Source of the DNA: Enoplolaimus lenunculus
Lineage: Eukaryota > Nematoda > Enoplea > Enoplida > Thoracostomopsidae
NCBI GenBank assembly: GCA_030248215.1
Contig: JASANG010003616.1
Span: 1-64,000, forward strand
Direction of reading: 5' to 3'
DNA: 64,000 bases
Position numbers and translations under genes: made by a program. Within the stretch, counting starts at the first letter, position 1. Every line of letters starts with the position of its first letter. This document shows positions 11,213 through 23,366 of the stretch, piece after piece. Under the pieces are notes generated by a model that saw nothing but the letters and a program-made list of their open reading frames with translations, was not told where the DNA came from and did not search any database.

Positions 11213-11550
11213 TTGGTATTTATAGAAAAATTATTTGTAAGTAGGTATGCTGCAATACAGAATTTTACCACAAACTTAAACGTAATCCAGAATTTTAACC
11301 CTAAATTTTTAAAATGTGACACACACTTCAAATATTTAGCCAAATTGAACCCAAATGATTAATTATAATTATAATCATTAAGCTAGCCAGATGGTTCTGC
11401 ACTTTTCATATGCTAAAAATTAGCCTTATATTAGAATTTTGTAATTAGAGTTTTGCAATATTATTAGGCTCTGCATTCTTCAATTATATCAACATTTACC
11501 TTGAACTCAGAACTAAAAAATGTAATGTTCAATATATAATTAAAAGTTCT

Positions 11551-11696
11551 GTTCAGGGCCTGAAATTTGTGAAATACAAGTTTAAATCACTCTTTTATAC
11601 TCATACACTAGATATGAGCAACAGTTCAGGGCCTGAAATTTGTGAAATACAAGTTTAAATCACTCTTTTATACTCATACACTAGATATGAGCAACT
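11551..11696. repeat. Perfect 73-bp tandem duplication
   Basis: A 73-base block starting GTTCAGGGCCTGAAATTTG is repeated once with no difference, so the duplication is recent. Confidence 0.9.
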
Positions 11697-11706
11697 AAAT
11701 ACATAT

Positions 11707-11952
11707 AATATACGAGCAATACAGAGACAGTGAGCAGTGTTTAACAATTCTAACATATATGACGCAGTGTAAATCCTTCGCAACATGTGATAACTCCCTC
11801 GGATTCCAGCGTCAAGCGCCTATGGCTCAGTGATCATCGTAAACGTCACCGACACGTGAGACTTGGGTTCGAATTCTAACTTGGGTTCGAATGTTAACTT
11901 GAAACTGCCCCTCAGATAAAATTGACAATATTGCTGGGAGAAAGGGTTAATG
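11707..11952 (+). mobile_element. Family I element (tRNA-like core)
   Basis: Core GCCTATGGCTCAGTGATCAT, then CACGTGAGACTTGGGTTCGA at about 11818-11872; the box B segment is duplicated. Right end GGGAGAAAGGGTTAA. Confidence 0.65.
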
Positions 11953-12479
11953 AAAAAATTTTCAATTAGTATGTGCTTAGGAATGTGTTTACAATCCTGT
12001 TCCGCCGCTGTTCTTTACATTGGCTCTCGCAACGTTATTCCCCTGTTATATCTCATCAATTTCTCTTAAAAATACCTGGATATGCCACTGACTGTTTGCT
12101 TACAGCGGGATTAAACCAAATCAAACAAAAAATGTAACCCTTAAAGCCATGTCAGTCCGCAACAAAAACAGATAAACGTTAAATGTGAGCCATTGGCATA
12201 ACAAAAAAGTAATAGTTTTGCTTTATATTGAAGAGGTAAGATGAGTCTACGGTTTCAGTTCGACTAAAGTTAGAATCTCTGAACTGTTAATCAGTAATAT
12301 ATCAAATTGTACTGAGCGACTTAAGTATTTACATAACTTAAGTAAGCTTTTAAAAACGACAAAATGATAAAGTAATTACTTAACGCGTACTTAAGTACTA
12401 AATTGTACATGAGTAGGGTTTCAGAAACCCAGCCAAAATCTTGCTTTGCCGGAGTAGACGTCATTTTTATTCACCCACC

Positions 12480-12680
12480 GGCCCATGTTACTTTAAGCGG
12501 CGTCCAGGTTTTTTGGTGGGTCTATAAAAGAGTAGGTTTCGGTTCTGAATTACATTTTTTTGCTTAGGCTTAAGCTAAGGTTTATTCTTAGGAACTCGTT
12601 TTTGTATCTCTTAAGCTTTTAGGCTTAGGTTTAGAAATACGCTGAAATCTACTGTAACGCCCGTTAAAGTAACATTGGCC
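12480..12680 (+). mobile_element. GGCC-C MITE with perfect target duplication
   Basis: CACCCACC at 12472-12479 and 12681-12688 flank the element exactly. Confidence 0.9.
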
Positions 12681-12689
12681 CACCCACCA

Positions 12690-13395
12690 CACACAAAAAA
12701 GTATTCCTGAATTTATTCAGAAAAGTATTTTCAGTGGCAAATCTGAAAAGTTTTTCTGATATTTAAGATAATTTTTATAAAAATAAGTGGAAAACGTTTA
12801 TTTTCAGACTTTATTTCAAAACTTTTTTGAAAACTTTTCTGTTATAACAGAAATACTTTTCAAGTGCACCTTGCAAATTATATTTCTTAAATGTAAGAAA
12901 TTTTTTCTTAAATACCAGAAATATTATTTTGAGTGCAGTGCCCACAGTTCTCCTTAATTCATGCCTACACAAAAACTTCATTTTTCGGCACTTCAAAGTA
13001 CCACCCAAAGCGAAAGATATTTTAAAATTAACCCAATTTCAACCTTTTATTTGACATTTTTTCGTTTCAGAAACTCATTAAATTTTTGAAAATATGAAAG
13101 CTGATGTTGCTACTGGTTTTGAGTAAGATTTTCGTTCCACAAACACACAAGAAACATTTTTATGTTCGAAACAAGGATATTTCTTGTTATACTTGGCAGT
13201 TGTTTTGCTATTACGTCCGCAAAGACTATGTGGGTATAAAAGGAAATATTTTACCAGTAACAGAGTGAACTTTGAAATCTTATATTAAATCACACCGTGC
13301 TTCAAAATAAACATTTCTTGGTAGTTTAAGCTGTTTTCAGGTTTCAAAATTGCTTAAGGCATAAAGCGGTTTCAAAATAAAATTTAAACTAGCTG
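12690..13395. other. Unassigned AT-rich stretch
   Basis: Contains repeated TTTTCTGAA/TTTCAG words around 12710-12930, some in inverted order (possibly a worn palindrome). No coding support. Confidence 0.3.
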
Positions 13396-13400
13396 AATAT

Positions 13401-13812
13401 TGGGGGGCTGATATTTATTTCGCCTCTTCAGAGGGCACTCCCCTCATTATTCGGTTACGGAGTGTTATTTCTTTTCATCCAACCCTATGGCACCTTTCGT
13501 TATTGATATATATGGTATAGCAACTATCCGTTGAATAAACGTTTAGTTGTCTTCAATCAAAAACTTGAGCGATAATGCAAGAAAAAGATATACTTAGGAA
13601 TGTACTTTCAACACTTGTGTATGCTTTAAAGTTTAGAACTCCACTTTATTTGGTCCAGGATTCGTTTATGTGCTACAATTAGGAACAATTGACATTTATG
13701 GACTTTAATCAGTGTTTAGAGACTGTCCGCTTACGGACTCTTATTAGGGATACGGACTCCTATTGATCGGAACTCAAAATGAGGACCCCTCTTATTCCGG
13801 TCACTGCAGTAA
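13401..13812 (-). mobile_element. Family G element
   Basis: Reverse copy: starts within GATATTTATTTCGCCTCTTC, and ends TCCGGTCACTGCAGTA. It abuts the GGCC-B remnant at 13817. Confidence 0.75.
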
Positions 13813-13816
13813 CCTA

Positions 13817-13948
13817 CAAGCATATTCATAGGCTTAAGCATAAGAATGAGCATAAATATAACCCTTAACAAAAACTTAGTCTGAAACTTAAGCTTACTCT
13901 ATTCCAGTCCGACAGAAAAATGTTCCAACTCTGATTTTAACATGGGCC
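13817..13948 (-). mobile_element. GGCC-B MITE, left end lost
   Basis: Right arm AAGCTTACTCTATTCCAGTC then ACAGAAAAATGTTCC and a final CATGGGCC. Confidence 0.7.
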
Positions 13949-14052
13949 AGTTGTTTTATATGCAAAAATCCGATTTATATTAAGGAGTATTTATAGATGG
14001 AAATTTTCAGCAAAACTTCGAACCGACCAAGACATGGGTACAATTCTAAAGT

Positions 14053-14320
14053 CCTATTTACACGTGCAAGTTTTTGCTGCGAGAACTTGCAGCTGCAAAT
14101 TGCACGCAGAATTTTGCATTTTTTCATCAGCCAATAAGAAAGCGGCTGCAATAAATTCAGTGAACTTGCAGTTATTCACATGTGAACTAAATTCAGTAGC
14201 TATGATTTTTAATGACTTATTTACAGCTGTAAGTGTTTCGAATGGGATTTTTGACAAAACTTGAGCAAGTGCAAGTTGCAGTTGCAAGTTCTCGCAGCAA
14301 AACTTGCACCTATGAATAGG
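14053..14320. mobile_element. Family H palindromic MITE
   Basis: Arms rich in GCAAGT and CAGCTGCAAG; outer ends TTTACACGTGCAAGTTTTTG and (reverse) CCTATTCATAGGTGCAAG. The centre has CAGCCAATAAGAAAGCGGC. Confidence 0.85.
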
Positions 14321-14689
14321 TGTTTTGGTCGATACCGAGAAATCCTTAAATCTGGTTACTTTACTTTGCGATATTCGCGTTTCTTCATACGAATACCAAG
14401 AGAATTGTAGTATTAAAGTTCAAAACGAATCTCAAGTGACTAAAATTAGTTTTAATTAGATTGATTGTGTCAATTTGTAATGAATTATGTTGAAGTTTTA
14501 CTGTATATGTTGTCTCACTTAACTTGAAAATTTTGGACACAAAAACCAGTGATTTTTCTCAGAATCCTGATACAGTTTGGATAATTTGATTTGCTTTATT
14601 ATTAATGTTTTAGTTATAGCACGGATTTGCACTCTTCCGGGCTATTTTACATTGACCAACACCTGTTTTCAAATACGAATAGCAACTAT

Positions 14690-14868
14690 GGTTTATGTTA
14701 CTTTAAGGGGCGTCCAGGTTTCTGGTGGGCCTATAAAAGAGTAGGTTTAGATTCTAGATGACATTTTTTTGCTTAGGCTTAGGCTTAGGAACTCATATTT
14801 GCAACGCGTAGGCTTAGGCTTAGGAATACGCTTAATCTACTGTTACGCCCGTCAAAGTAACATTGGCC
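14690..14868 (+). mobile_element. GGCC-C MITE with perfect target duplication
   Basis: GCAACTAT at 14682-14689 and 14869-14876. The insertion split a copy of repeat L. Confidence 0.9.
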
Positions 14869-15011
14869 GCAACTATCATCAGATAGTAATAAGTTTTCAA
14901 AATCACTTAAACCATTGCAGCTGTTGCACTCAAAATTGGTATATGATTAGAGCTAATAATATTGCGAAAAATGTGCTCAATTTTAAGCCTCAGCATTTAG
15001 TGGTTCGAAAG

Positions 15012-15154
15012 TTACCGATTCCTAACTCTAAGCTTAAGCCTAAGCGTTGCAAAAATGTGGTCCTAAGCCTAAGCAAAAAATGTAATCTAGACTCTAAACC
15101 TACTCTTTTATGGACCCACCAGAAACCTGGACGCCGCTTAAAGTAACATGTGCC
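15012..15154 (-). mobile_element. GGCC-C MITE, left end truncated
   Basis: TTGCAAAAATGTGGTCCTAA then ACCAGAAACCTGGACGCCG and AAAGTAACATGTGCC. Confidence 0.75.
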
Positions 15155-15223
15155 AATCAGTTGAACGGTGTTAAATTTTCTGCAATCAGACCTGTTAGCT
15201 TACGAGTTATTGGTAGTCGATTA

Positions 15224-15431
15224 CACTGCAAAAAATGGTGAGTCAAATTGACTCTCTCCGAAATAGGCTGTGCGGGTCTACACAAACTGAGTCAAATTCG
15301 ACTCCGCCAGAGTCAAACGTGCGATTTAGTGAGTCGAATTTGTCGCTGGCTGAGTCCAATTTGACTCAGTTTGGGTAGTCCGTACAGCCTATTTCGGAGA
15401 GAGTCAATTTGACTCACCATTTTTTGCAGTG
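15224..15431. mobile_element. Pal-E MITE
   Basis: Complete, with TA on both sides and both 19-base ends intact. Confidence 0.9.
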
Positions 15432-16050
15432 TATTCGCTTTGGTGTTGTGCGTAATTTACTTTGATACTATAGAAGCCGATATTGCAGCGATCAAGACCG
15501 ATACTTTTTTTAATTTATTATCCATGGCGAGATTTTCAAGAGAATAACATGGTTTTTATCCTGTTTTGAACCCTGTATAAGCTTCTTTAATTATTAATTA
15601 ATGTAGAAACATTTACCAGTTCACTGAATATCGCAGAAAGTATCAGTTACTCGGAATCTACTTAATTTTGAGCACCTTTTATTACAGATTACAGGGTTTA
15701 ATTCTTCACATTATTCATTTTATCGTGTAAAATTGTCAAAAGTTAAGCGTTAAGTTCTTAGGTTTTAGAGTTAAAACGTTGTTTTGAGCTGTAGGCAAAG
15801 ACCAAATAAGACTTGAAGCTAAAACGGCTGAGAATTTGTTACTTTTATCCAGAAGGTTGATAGAATAAATTTAACTTGATTTTAGTTTGCAGGGTACAAC
15901 TGTAGGTGTGCTTCAGGTACCGGCTACTGCTTAAAATTGGCATCTGGTTCGAGTAGAAGTTTGCCAAATGATCAGACAATTTAGGTAGTGTAATTTTTCT
16001 ATTTTTGTACAAGTTTTGCAGCTTTGGAACAATTTTTGAATCTAAGCATA
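15432..16050. other. Unassigned AT-rich stretch
   Basis: No repeat of the families here and no coding signal seen. Confidence 0.3.
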
Positions 16051-16059
16051 CAAAATTTC

Positions 16060-16742
16060 GGCCAATGTAAAGAACAGTGGCGGAGCAGTATTATAAGCTT
16101 ATTCCTTAAAGCCTAAGCCTAAGCCTCAGCGTAAGAATGAGCATATTCCTAAGCATAAGCCTAAGCCTAAGCCTAAGCCAAACAAAAACATTAGTCTAAA
16201 ACTTAATGTCACTCACACGTTACCGTTTGTAGGTTGCGCACAAACAAAGTCCACTCTGTTCTGCTGGAACGGTATGGACGTCCATACCGTCTATCAGTCC
16301 TACGTTTTGTCCACTGGCGACATAACTAATAAGCGGACATTTATGAGTTCAGCGCAACGGTGTGTGGACAAAATTTATGTGGCAATAACGGTGTAGGTAG
16401 CTAAAGCTTTAAATGTTAGTTCTTACATATGCCACAAATTTTTAAAGTAGCTAATATGCGCGAAATCATTTAAAATGTTCGTAAAAGTTCCGTTCTGAGC
16501 TGGACTGGACTGTACCGGACATACATTAGAAATATTGATAGCTATGCGGACATTTTTCCCTCAGAACAACGGTGTCGAAATGTCCGCTTTTATAGTTCAA
16601 GTAGCGGCGGACATTTATTTAGCTAACTATACTGTAGGACGTTGCTCGTGCGCAGAGTGCTTTTAGTAACGTGTGACTGACATAAGTTGACTCTATTGCA
16701 GTCCTGCAGAAAAACGTTCCGCCCCTGATCATTGCATAGACC
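16060..16742 (-). mobile_element. GGCC-B MITE hosting an N element
   Basis: AAAATTTC at 16052-16059 and 16743-16750 is a perfect 8-bp target duplication. Left arm with CCTAAGCCTAAGCC runs to 16205; right arm starts again at 16684. Confidence 0.9.
16206..16683. mobile_element. Family N element nested in GGCC-B
   Basis: Ends ATGTCACTCACACGTTAC and (reverse) ATGTCAGTCACACGTTAC. About 480 bp, longer than the copy at 10728. The interior has GGTATGGACGTCCATACC, a perfect 18-bp palindrome, and repeated GCGGACATTT words. Confidence 0.85.
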
Positions 16743-16888
16743 AAAATTTCTGATAAAACCCTTTTTAGACACGGTTTCAACTAAAACGTTCAATTCTGCT
16801 ATCTGCAACCATTCCTTAGATTCAGGACAAGTCTGTAAATTTGTAGATTTGTTTATTTTTGATGCGTGTCCGTAAGATTACTCCATAT

Positions 16889-17104
16889 GACCCATGTATA
16901 AAACAGGGCCGGATCGTTTTCCGGAGGAACTATAATAGAGCCAGTTTAAGCTTTAGACTATATTTTTGCTTAGGCTTAGGCTTAGGCTTAGGCTTAAGTA
17001 TAGGCTTAGGCTTAGGAATAGGCTCATCCATACGCTTAGACTTATAGGCTTAGGCATAGGAATATGCTTAAACTACTGTTCCGGCAATGTTCTATACATG
17101 GGCC
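16889..17104 (+). mobile_element. GGCC-A MITE
   Basis: Core with at least ten TTAGGC-type hexamers. A second copy of just the right end lies at 17135-17180, as if the 3' part had been duplicated. Confidence 0.85.
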
Positions 17105-17184
17105 TACATCTGTAACACACTGATATACATGTAACGAATAGGCTTATACTACTGTTCCGATCCTGTTCTATACATGGACCTTCC

Positions 17185-17805
17185 ATATTATACTCTTGCG
17201 CTTCATATTCGTGTATCAGTATATATATTTATGCAAGTTAGAATATAAGTTAAACGTTCGGACAAATACTTTTTATCTTCAAGGCACTTTCTTCAGAAAT
17301 AGATGTGTCAAACTCGCATTTAAACAAAAGTTATTTCTAAAACAATCTTTGTGATTTCCCTACCGGCTCCAAATTTTAATCACACGTACTACATTTAGAA
17401 TCCGTTGCGTGCACAATATGAACTCAAAACCCTATCCTCAGGGAATGTTCGTCGAAATTAATACGTTGAATTACTGGTTTATTAGAAATTTTACCAAATT
17501 TATACAGCATTAATAAACAAAATTGCCTAAAAATCAATGTTAACAACGTAAACAAGTTGCCTTGTTAATAGTATTGCTGGACGCTGTATCGCCCTTAAGT
17601 AATTAATTGCGTTTTAGAAGAATCCACGCCGCGCATCAACAGCGTTATTATATTTGTATGGGACAAAGAAACTTATTCTACTTATAGAAGCTTTCCACCA
17701 AGTAAAATTTTAGCCTGTTATATACAGAAAATCTGCCGTTTCGAAAATACCCATATTTTGCGAATTTTTTCATTTTTAGTCGAACTTTTAGTGTCACTGT
17801 GAGCG
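17185..17805. other. Unassigned AT-rich stretch
   Basis: Nothing recognised. Confidence 0.3.
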
Positions 17806-17811
17806 TTGTGG

Positions 17812-18140
17812 TATGGCGCCGTCCCGCATCGTCCGTCACCGTGCTTCACTCGTACGACGCTGTCCGTTACCGTGCATCACCCGCACGGTGCCGTCTGTCA
17901 CTGTGCGTAACCAATCCGGGGCCGTCCGTCACCGTCCGACGCCGTCCGTCACCCGTCCGACGCCGTCCGTCACCCGTGCGGCGCCGTCCATCACCGTACT
18001 GTATAGTACGTGAATTACGCACATACGATACCGTACTTATATTGACAGACTGCACTGGACGGTGACGGACGGGTGACGGACGGGTGACGGACGGTGCCTT
18101 ACGGCGCCGTACGGGTGACACACGGCGTCGCACGTCAACA
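17812..18140. repeat. GC-rich minisatellite with inverted right arm
   Basis: Left part uses CGTCCGTCACC words; from about 18058 the inverted words GGTGACGGACGGGTGACGGA appear, so the array is partly palindromic. Right flank TATAGCGCAAGCC as at 1893. Confidence 0.8.
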
Positions 18141-18149
18141 AAAGTATAG

Positions 18150-18755
18150 CGCAAGCCTAATTCTTTGAAATTAATCTATTTACGAGACGTTGCTGAGAAT
18201 TGCGTGTTTAACATGAAAATTATGATGAACAAAGACTAACGATGTTTTCGAATACACGTAATTTCTTTGAAAAGTTAATTTCAGCAGAATATGTTTTCAA
18301 TTTAGTTTTAATATACAAACGGCTTTAAGCTTTTACTGCCATCCCGATAAGTGAAGGCTGGACATGTACTACAGAGATATGGGAGTTCTTCCGAACCCGG
18401 CCAATAAATCTAGGCCGCTGTAGCGAATTGAACATTGTACACCTGGTGGATTACCGGATACCTGGCGGACCCGTCTGGCTAATTCTCGATGAGCCGCGCA
18501 CCGCCCGTAAGGAATACTAAATTAGGCTCTAGATAACTAAACGTAAGCGTAAGCACAATCTACGAACGTAGGAATCAAATTAATACAATCACAGCGCGTA
18601 AAACTTGAGCGATAATCAACCTTTTCGTGAATCTTTTGGATATTCGTTTATTCACCCCTCCTGAAACTGCTCAATCCAGGAAATTTATGATTCGCTTGAA
18701 CAGTGCAATCTAATTATTTTGCAAGTGTCCAAAACCTGTTACTTCAAATGTTTTC
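18150..18755. other. Unassigned stretch
   Basis: Slightly GC-richer around 18395-18510 (GGCCAATAAATCTAGGCC; CTGGCGGACCCGTCTGG). No gene supported. Confidence 0.3.
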
Positions 18756-18761
18756 ACAGTC

Positions 18762-18941
18762 GGCCAATGTTAAGGGGCGTAACAGTAGATTAACCGTATT
18801 CCTAAGCCTAAAGCCTGAGCCTAAGCGTTACAAAAATGTGTTCCTAAGCCTAAGCCTAAGCAAGAAATGTAATATATAATCTAAACCTACTTTTTTATAG
18901 ACCCGCCAGAAACGTGGGCGCCCCTTAAAGTAACATGGGCG
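18762..18941 (-). mobile_element. GGCC-C MITE
   Basis: TCACAGTC on both sides (18754-18761 and 18942-18949). Confidence 0.9.
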
Positions 18942-19423
18942 TCACAGTCTATACTATCAGGCTTACATGAAGCACATCCTAAAGCCCCTGTTTATAATGA
19001 TACATAATCTTAGAAAGTACCTCAGCGAATGACGTTTCCTTCGCGTGAAAACACTCTTGTTCCTACGCGAATGGCACAAGTAGGATTCTGTGGAACAAAA
19101 CAAATTATCTTCGAATTATTTTGCTTTTAAGAACCACACATAAAATCATAAAGTTATTACTTTTTGGGTGCCACTATATAGATTGCGAAAACTATGATAA
19201 TAATTTTGACCGCAGTGCTCAATAGCCAATCTTATTCTACAGCCTAAAGTGTATAAGCACAATCATTTGAATATTTCAATTATTATGGAAAACAGAATCA
19301 GTTCAAAAAGCAAGAAATATTAGGTGTAAGAATTGTTTTGAATATAAGCCGGATACCCGTATTACAATACCTCTTCCCTCTATTTTGTTGCAATTTTTGC
19401 TAAGCTGAATTAAAATAAAGCCC

Positions 19424-19545
19424 TTATTTAGACGTGCAAGTTTTGTCACAAAACAACTTTGAAGTTTTTGTAGCTTCAAATAATAATTAATGCAATTTAA
19501 TTTAATTCGCATGTGTGAACGTAGTTGCAAGTCGCTTGAATTTCT
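19424..19545. repeat. Family H fragment
   Basis: Left end CCCTTATTTAGACGTGCAAG and a later CGCATGTGTGAAC; incomplete. Confidence 0.5.
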
Positions 19546-19782
19546 TGTCACCTGAATCTTGATTGATTGAATTGGAAGAGATATCGTTCAGCCCTTCTGA
19601 ATTTATCTTTAAACTTTATGAATGTATTAAAGACGCTTGAATTAAGTCAAATATCAAACTTGTTTGATATTTCGCAGTCTACGGCGATTGTGCCTGGGTT
19701 TTTCTCATCTTTAGACACCAAATAGAAAACACGTCGGTATGAAATTGTTGTCAAGTCAAGAAATTTGGAATAGAGCCTGCTT

Positions 19783-20131
19783 TATGCGTGAATGTTTCTT
19801 GCAGCTGAAACTTGCAGCTGTAAGTTTTTTCAAATATTGATTCGAAGAATTTGCAGCTGCAATTTATTCAAAATGATTATGGGCTAACAACTAATTCATA
19901 GGCATAAATAGCTTTGCAAGTCGAATTACTTCATCATCACTGGCTGAACAGATAATGCATAGCTTATGCTTGATATTTATTGCAGTCGTTTGCAAATTAT
20001 TAATATAAAATTCATGTCGATATTTAGAATGAAAATGACATTATCTAGCAAATACTTGCAGCTGCAAGAAACTTGTGCAAATTGGTGCTGCAAATTCTCG
20101 CTGTAAAAACTTGTACGTATGAATGGGGCGT
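19783..20131. mobile_element. Family H element, diverged
   Basis: CTTGCAGCTGAAACTTGCAG on the left and CTTGTACGTATGAATGGGGC on the right; longer interior than other copies. Confidence 0.6.
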
Positions 20132-20279
20132 TAGGCTTAGGCATAAGGTTGTTAAGGCTTAGACAAAAACTGAGACCAAGCATTTGGCTTATGCTTACGA
20201 GTAGGCCATTCATGTCTTAAGCCTAAGCCTGTAGGTAAACGCGCACAAAAGCCGATGTTGCCACAATTCCACAAAACTT

Positions 20280-20510
20280 ATAGTTCTATTAAAAGTATGG
20301 ATACGCACCGGATGTCCGGATATCTGGATATGAAAAAATATTCGATGCCCATCACTGATTAAAAGTGAACGCAGTTGAGAAAATTTTTTAGTTATGCGTT
20401 TTTACACTCTGCTAGAATGATACGTAATAAGAAAGTTGAAAGCCTGTGTTAGGTTTAAGGCAGCATCTTTTACCATGTGAGAGACCGCGCTGCGTTCGTT
20501 CGTACTACAA
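20280..20510. other. Unassigned stretch
   Basis: Contains GGATGTCCGGATATCTGGAT, recalling the family D end; otherwise nothing recognised. Confidence 0.25.
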
Positions 20511-20518
20511 CAAGATAG

Positions 20519-20690
20519 CCGGGACCGTAACCAATGGGGGGCAGAGAGACTCAGCCATCCCCCCGCCGAAAAAATTTTGCCACCTCTAGAAAATTATCAA
20601 CCTTGCTTGTAAGTTATTGCAAACCCTTGTATGCCCCTCCTGAAAACGTTTTAGTCATACGACCTAGCAAGGTGAGTTGGCTACGGGCTT
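20519..20690. mobile_element. Family K MITE
   Basis: Interior GCAAACCCTTGTATGCCCCT; right end TTGGCTACGGGC. Confidence 0.65.
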
Positions 20691-20699
20691 GAAGATAGG

Positions 20700-21430
20700 T
20701 TGCGAAATTAGAATTAATAATCAATTTTAGAATATTTAGTTTAGTTTTTAGCAGATGACAGTTAAGTGTAAAAATGTACCTTTCTTTATCCGTAGAATCC
20801 CTTTAGGCAGGATTAGCATACAGCTAACGGAAATTGCTCAATAAAATATCTGTGCAAATATTGAAACATACAATGTTTAATCGCTGCTGGCACAGCGATG
20901 AATTAAGAAGCATTTTTTCTTCAAATTTGTTTCGTTTTGGCATTTTTGGCCAATTTCCATCAAAAATTTGACTGTTTTATTATTGTTAATTTTTGCCAAG
21001 AACAGATAGTTTGCACTATAGCGTTTGTCATGTTTAGATCGCGTGCAATGCTTGCGTTAAATATTTGCACTTGGCAATTATTGGCAATGGTTTCAATAAA
21101 CTTTGGCAAATGCAGATGTAAACCACGAACTGTCTGGTAGGATTCGTGTCAAAAATGCAAAATGTTTTTGGCGTTTCAAAACACAAGCATTTTGATACTA
21201 AAATTGAGTTTTGATAAGCGATAAATAGCGTTGCAATAAACGTTTAACAACAATTTGCACTGTTTATAAAAACAAACTGTTTTGACTGCAAACGTTTGTA
21301 AGGTTAAAAAAGCGAACGAATAGCCAGCTACTATAGTCTTAACTAAAGTAAAATACTTGATTTTTGAGTCAGTCTTATGTCATTTTTTGCATATATAATG
21401 TATTTTAAGCTACTCGAGTCATAACAGAGC
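20700..21430. other. Unassigned AT-rich stretch with TTTGGCAA/TTGCC words
   Basis: Between about 20920 and 21310 short inverted words (TTTTGGC, GCAAACG) repeat on both strands, suggesting a worn palindromic transposon. No clean ends. Confidence 0.35.
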
Positions 21431-21438
21431 GAGCGTGC

Positions 21439-21655
21439 GCTGTAAAAAATAGGGAGTCAAATTGACTCTCTCGGAAATAGGCTTTTCCTGACTACACACA
21501 CTGAGTCAAAATTCGACTCCGCCAGAGCCAAATTCGATTCATTGAATCGCTCAGTGAGTAGAATTTGACTCTGGCGGAGTCAAATTTGACTCAGTTTGTA
21601 TAGTCAGGAAAAGCCTTTTTCCGAGAGAGTCAATTTGACTTCACATTTTTTACAC
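21439..21655. mobile_element. Pal-E MITE
   Basis: Ends partly decayed (TGTAAAAAATAGGGAG; TTTTTTACACTG), arms intact. Confidence 0.8.
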
Positions 21656-21944
21656 TGATGAAGCTAGCGGCAATTTGTGTACATCCCAATATAAAATTTC
21701 GTTTTATACGCTGTTTTGGTTGGAAAATCTGACCTTTATGTCTTCCTCTGAACAGCGCCGCAGACAAAATTTTTGAAACTTGAACTGTGGAAACGTTCGT
21801 AAGCGAAGCGAGCGAACGAGAAGCCAAACGTAATTTTACAATCTGACGCAATTTATTACGCCATTTTTGATCAACCCCCTGTGAGTATACGCGGCTTGTG
21901 TATGTGCAGAGTGTGTAATGTTAAGACATATACATACTCGTGCT

Positions 21945-22175
21945 CATATACCACCAGAGGAAATTGTATATCGCTTGACTCGCGAGCGAGAGGTCCGAGG
22001 TTCGAATCCCGGCGTGGCCATATCTTTCGGAGAAATTAAGGGGAAAACCAATTATATTCGCAGTACTTTGGGAAAAGGGGTCGTCCCGACCGTGTAGTTC
22101 TGATACCCACCTTCGGCTCTTCCTCGTGGCACCCTTTTGACCGTGACCGGTTGAACCTTGTAGCTCAATAAAGAA
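21945..22175 (+). mobile_element. tRNA-derived SINE-like element
   Basis: Begins with a box A-like segment and ACTCGCGAGCGAGAGGTCC, then GGTTCGAATCCCGGCGTGGC (box B). About 110 bases of unrelated body follow, ending CAATAAAGAATTGAAG. tRNA-like head plus body is the SINE plan; no second copy was found here. Confidence 0.6.
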
Positions 22176-22838
22176 TTGAAGAACATATTCAATTTTACGC
22201 ACTAGCACATCCAGAGTGGAGGTGGGGGCGTACGCCCCCCCCGCCAGAAAATATTTTGTGATGGTAAAGTCCCTAGCTTACAATTTTTGCGTTTCATAAC
22301 ATTTGCCAGGCCACCCCTTATGCCGTCAAAAGTTTTTGGATCTGCCTCTGAATTTATGGGTGTCAGCGACATCCATTTTTGGTTAAACGTATCGAATGAC
22401 ACTTTTAACATCTCTGTTTCCATGCGAATGGCTTTAAGTAGGGTTTCGGACACCTAACCATAATCTTCGAATTATCATTTTGTTTTCAGGAATAAGAGCA
22501 AGGCGAATAAATTAAAATTGATAATAGTCAATATTTTGTTACACCCTACAGTGTGTGTATAAACACAATCATTTGAATATTTCAATTATTATGGAAAATA
22601 GAATCGGTTCAAAAAAAGCTGGAAAGATTTAAGTGCGAGAATTTTTTTAACCCGGATACCCTTTTTTGCAAATTGCCTATATATGCAAAGTAAAACCCGT
22701 CAGCTCATAGCTAATTCAGCTTACAGATTTTTATATTGAAAGCCAACCTCAGATTGCCCAAGGATAATTGTTTTGAAAACATTTGATTGTATGTTTTGCA
22801 CGAAACAGTTTACTTTTGAGCAAACAATTTCTTAAGCG

Positions 22839-23110
22839 TAATTCACACGTGCAATGTTTTGCTGCGATAACTTGCAGTTGCAACTTGCACTTGCAAGTTT
22901 TGTCCAGAATCCCGTTCGAAAAACTTGCAGCTGTAAATATAATTTATTAAAAATCATAGCTAAGAATTTAATTCGCATGTGAGAACAACTACGCAAGCGC
23001 ACTGAATTTATTGCAGCCGCTTTCTCATTGGCTGATAAAAAATACAAGTTCTGAGCACAATTTGCCACTGAAAGCTCTCGCAGCAAAAACTTGCACGTCT
23101 GAATACTGCT
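22839..23110. mobile_element. Family H palindromic MITE
   Basis: ATTCACACGTGCAATGTTTT at left, GCAAAAACTTGCACGTCTGA at right; centre CTTTCTCATTGGCTGAT (reverse of the centre in other copies). Confidence 0.8.
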
Positions 23111-23366
23111 TAATTGTTGACAAAATACTTGGATCGGTTCTTTTTTTAATAACTGCAATGCGTCGATATCTGTACGATTCATCTTAAATCAAAACGCTAA
23201 AAAATTGTAATTTTCATTTCATCCTATCATTTTCTGCGCACAAGATACTCTATACTCAGGGTGCATTTAAAATGCCATTAAACAACGCATTCTATCCCAA
23301 ATATAGCTGCTATTTCTCAGTGTTAATCGGAATAATTCAATGCTAAAATTTATTTGCCGACAAATT

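Noticed and set aside
21950-22020. Functional tRNA gene
   Set aside because: Good box B, but the acceptor arms do not pair and a SINE-like body follows.
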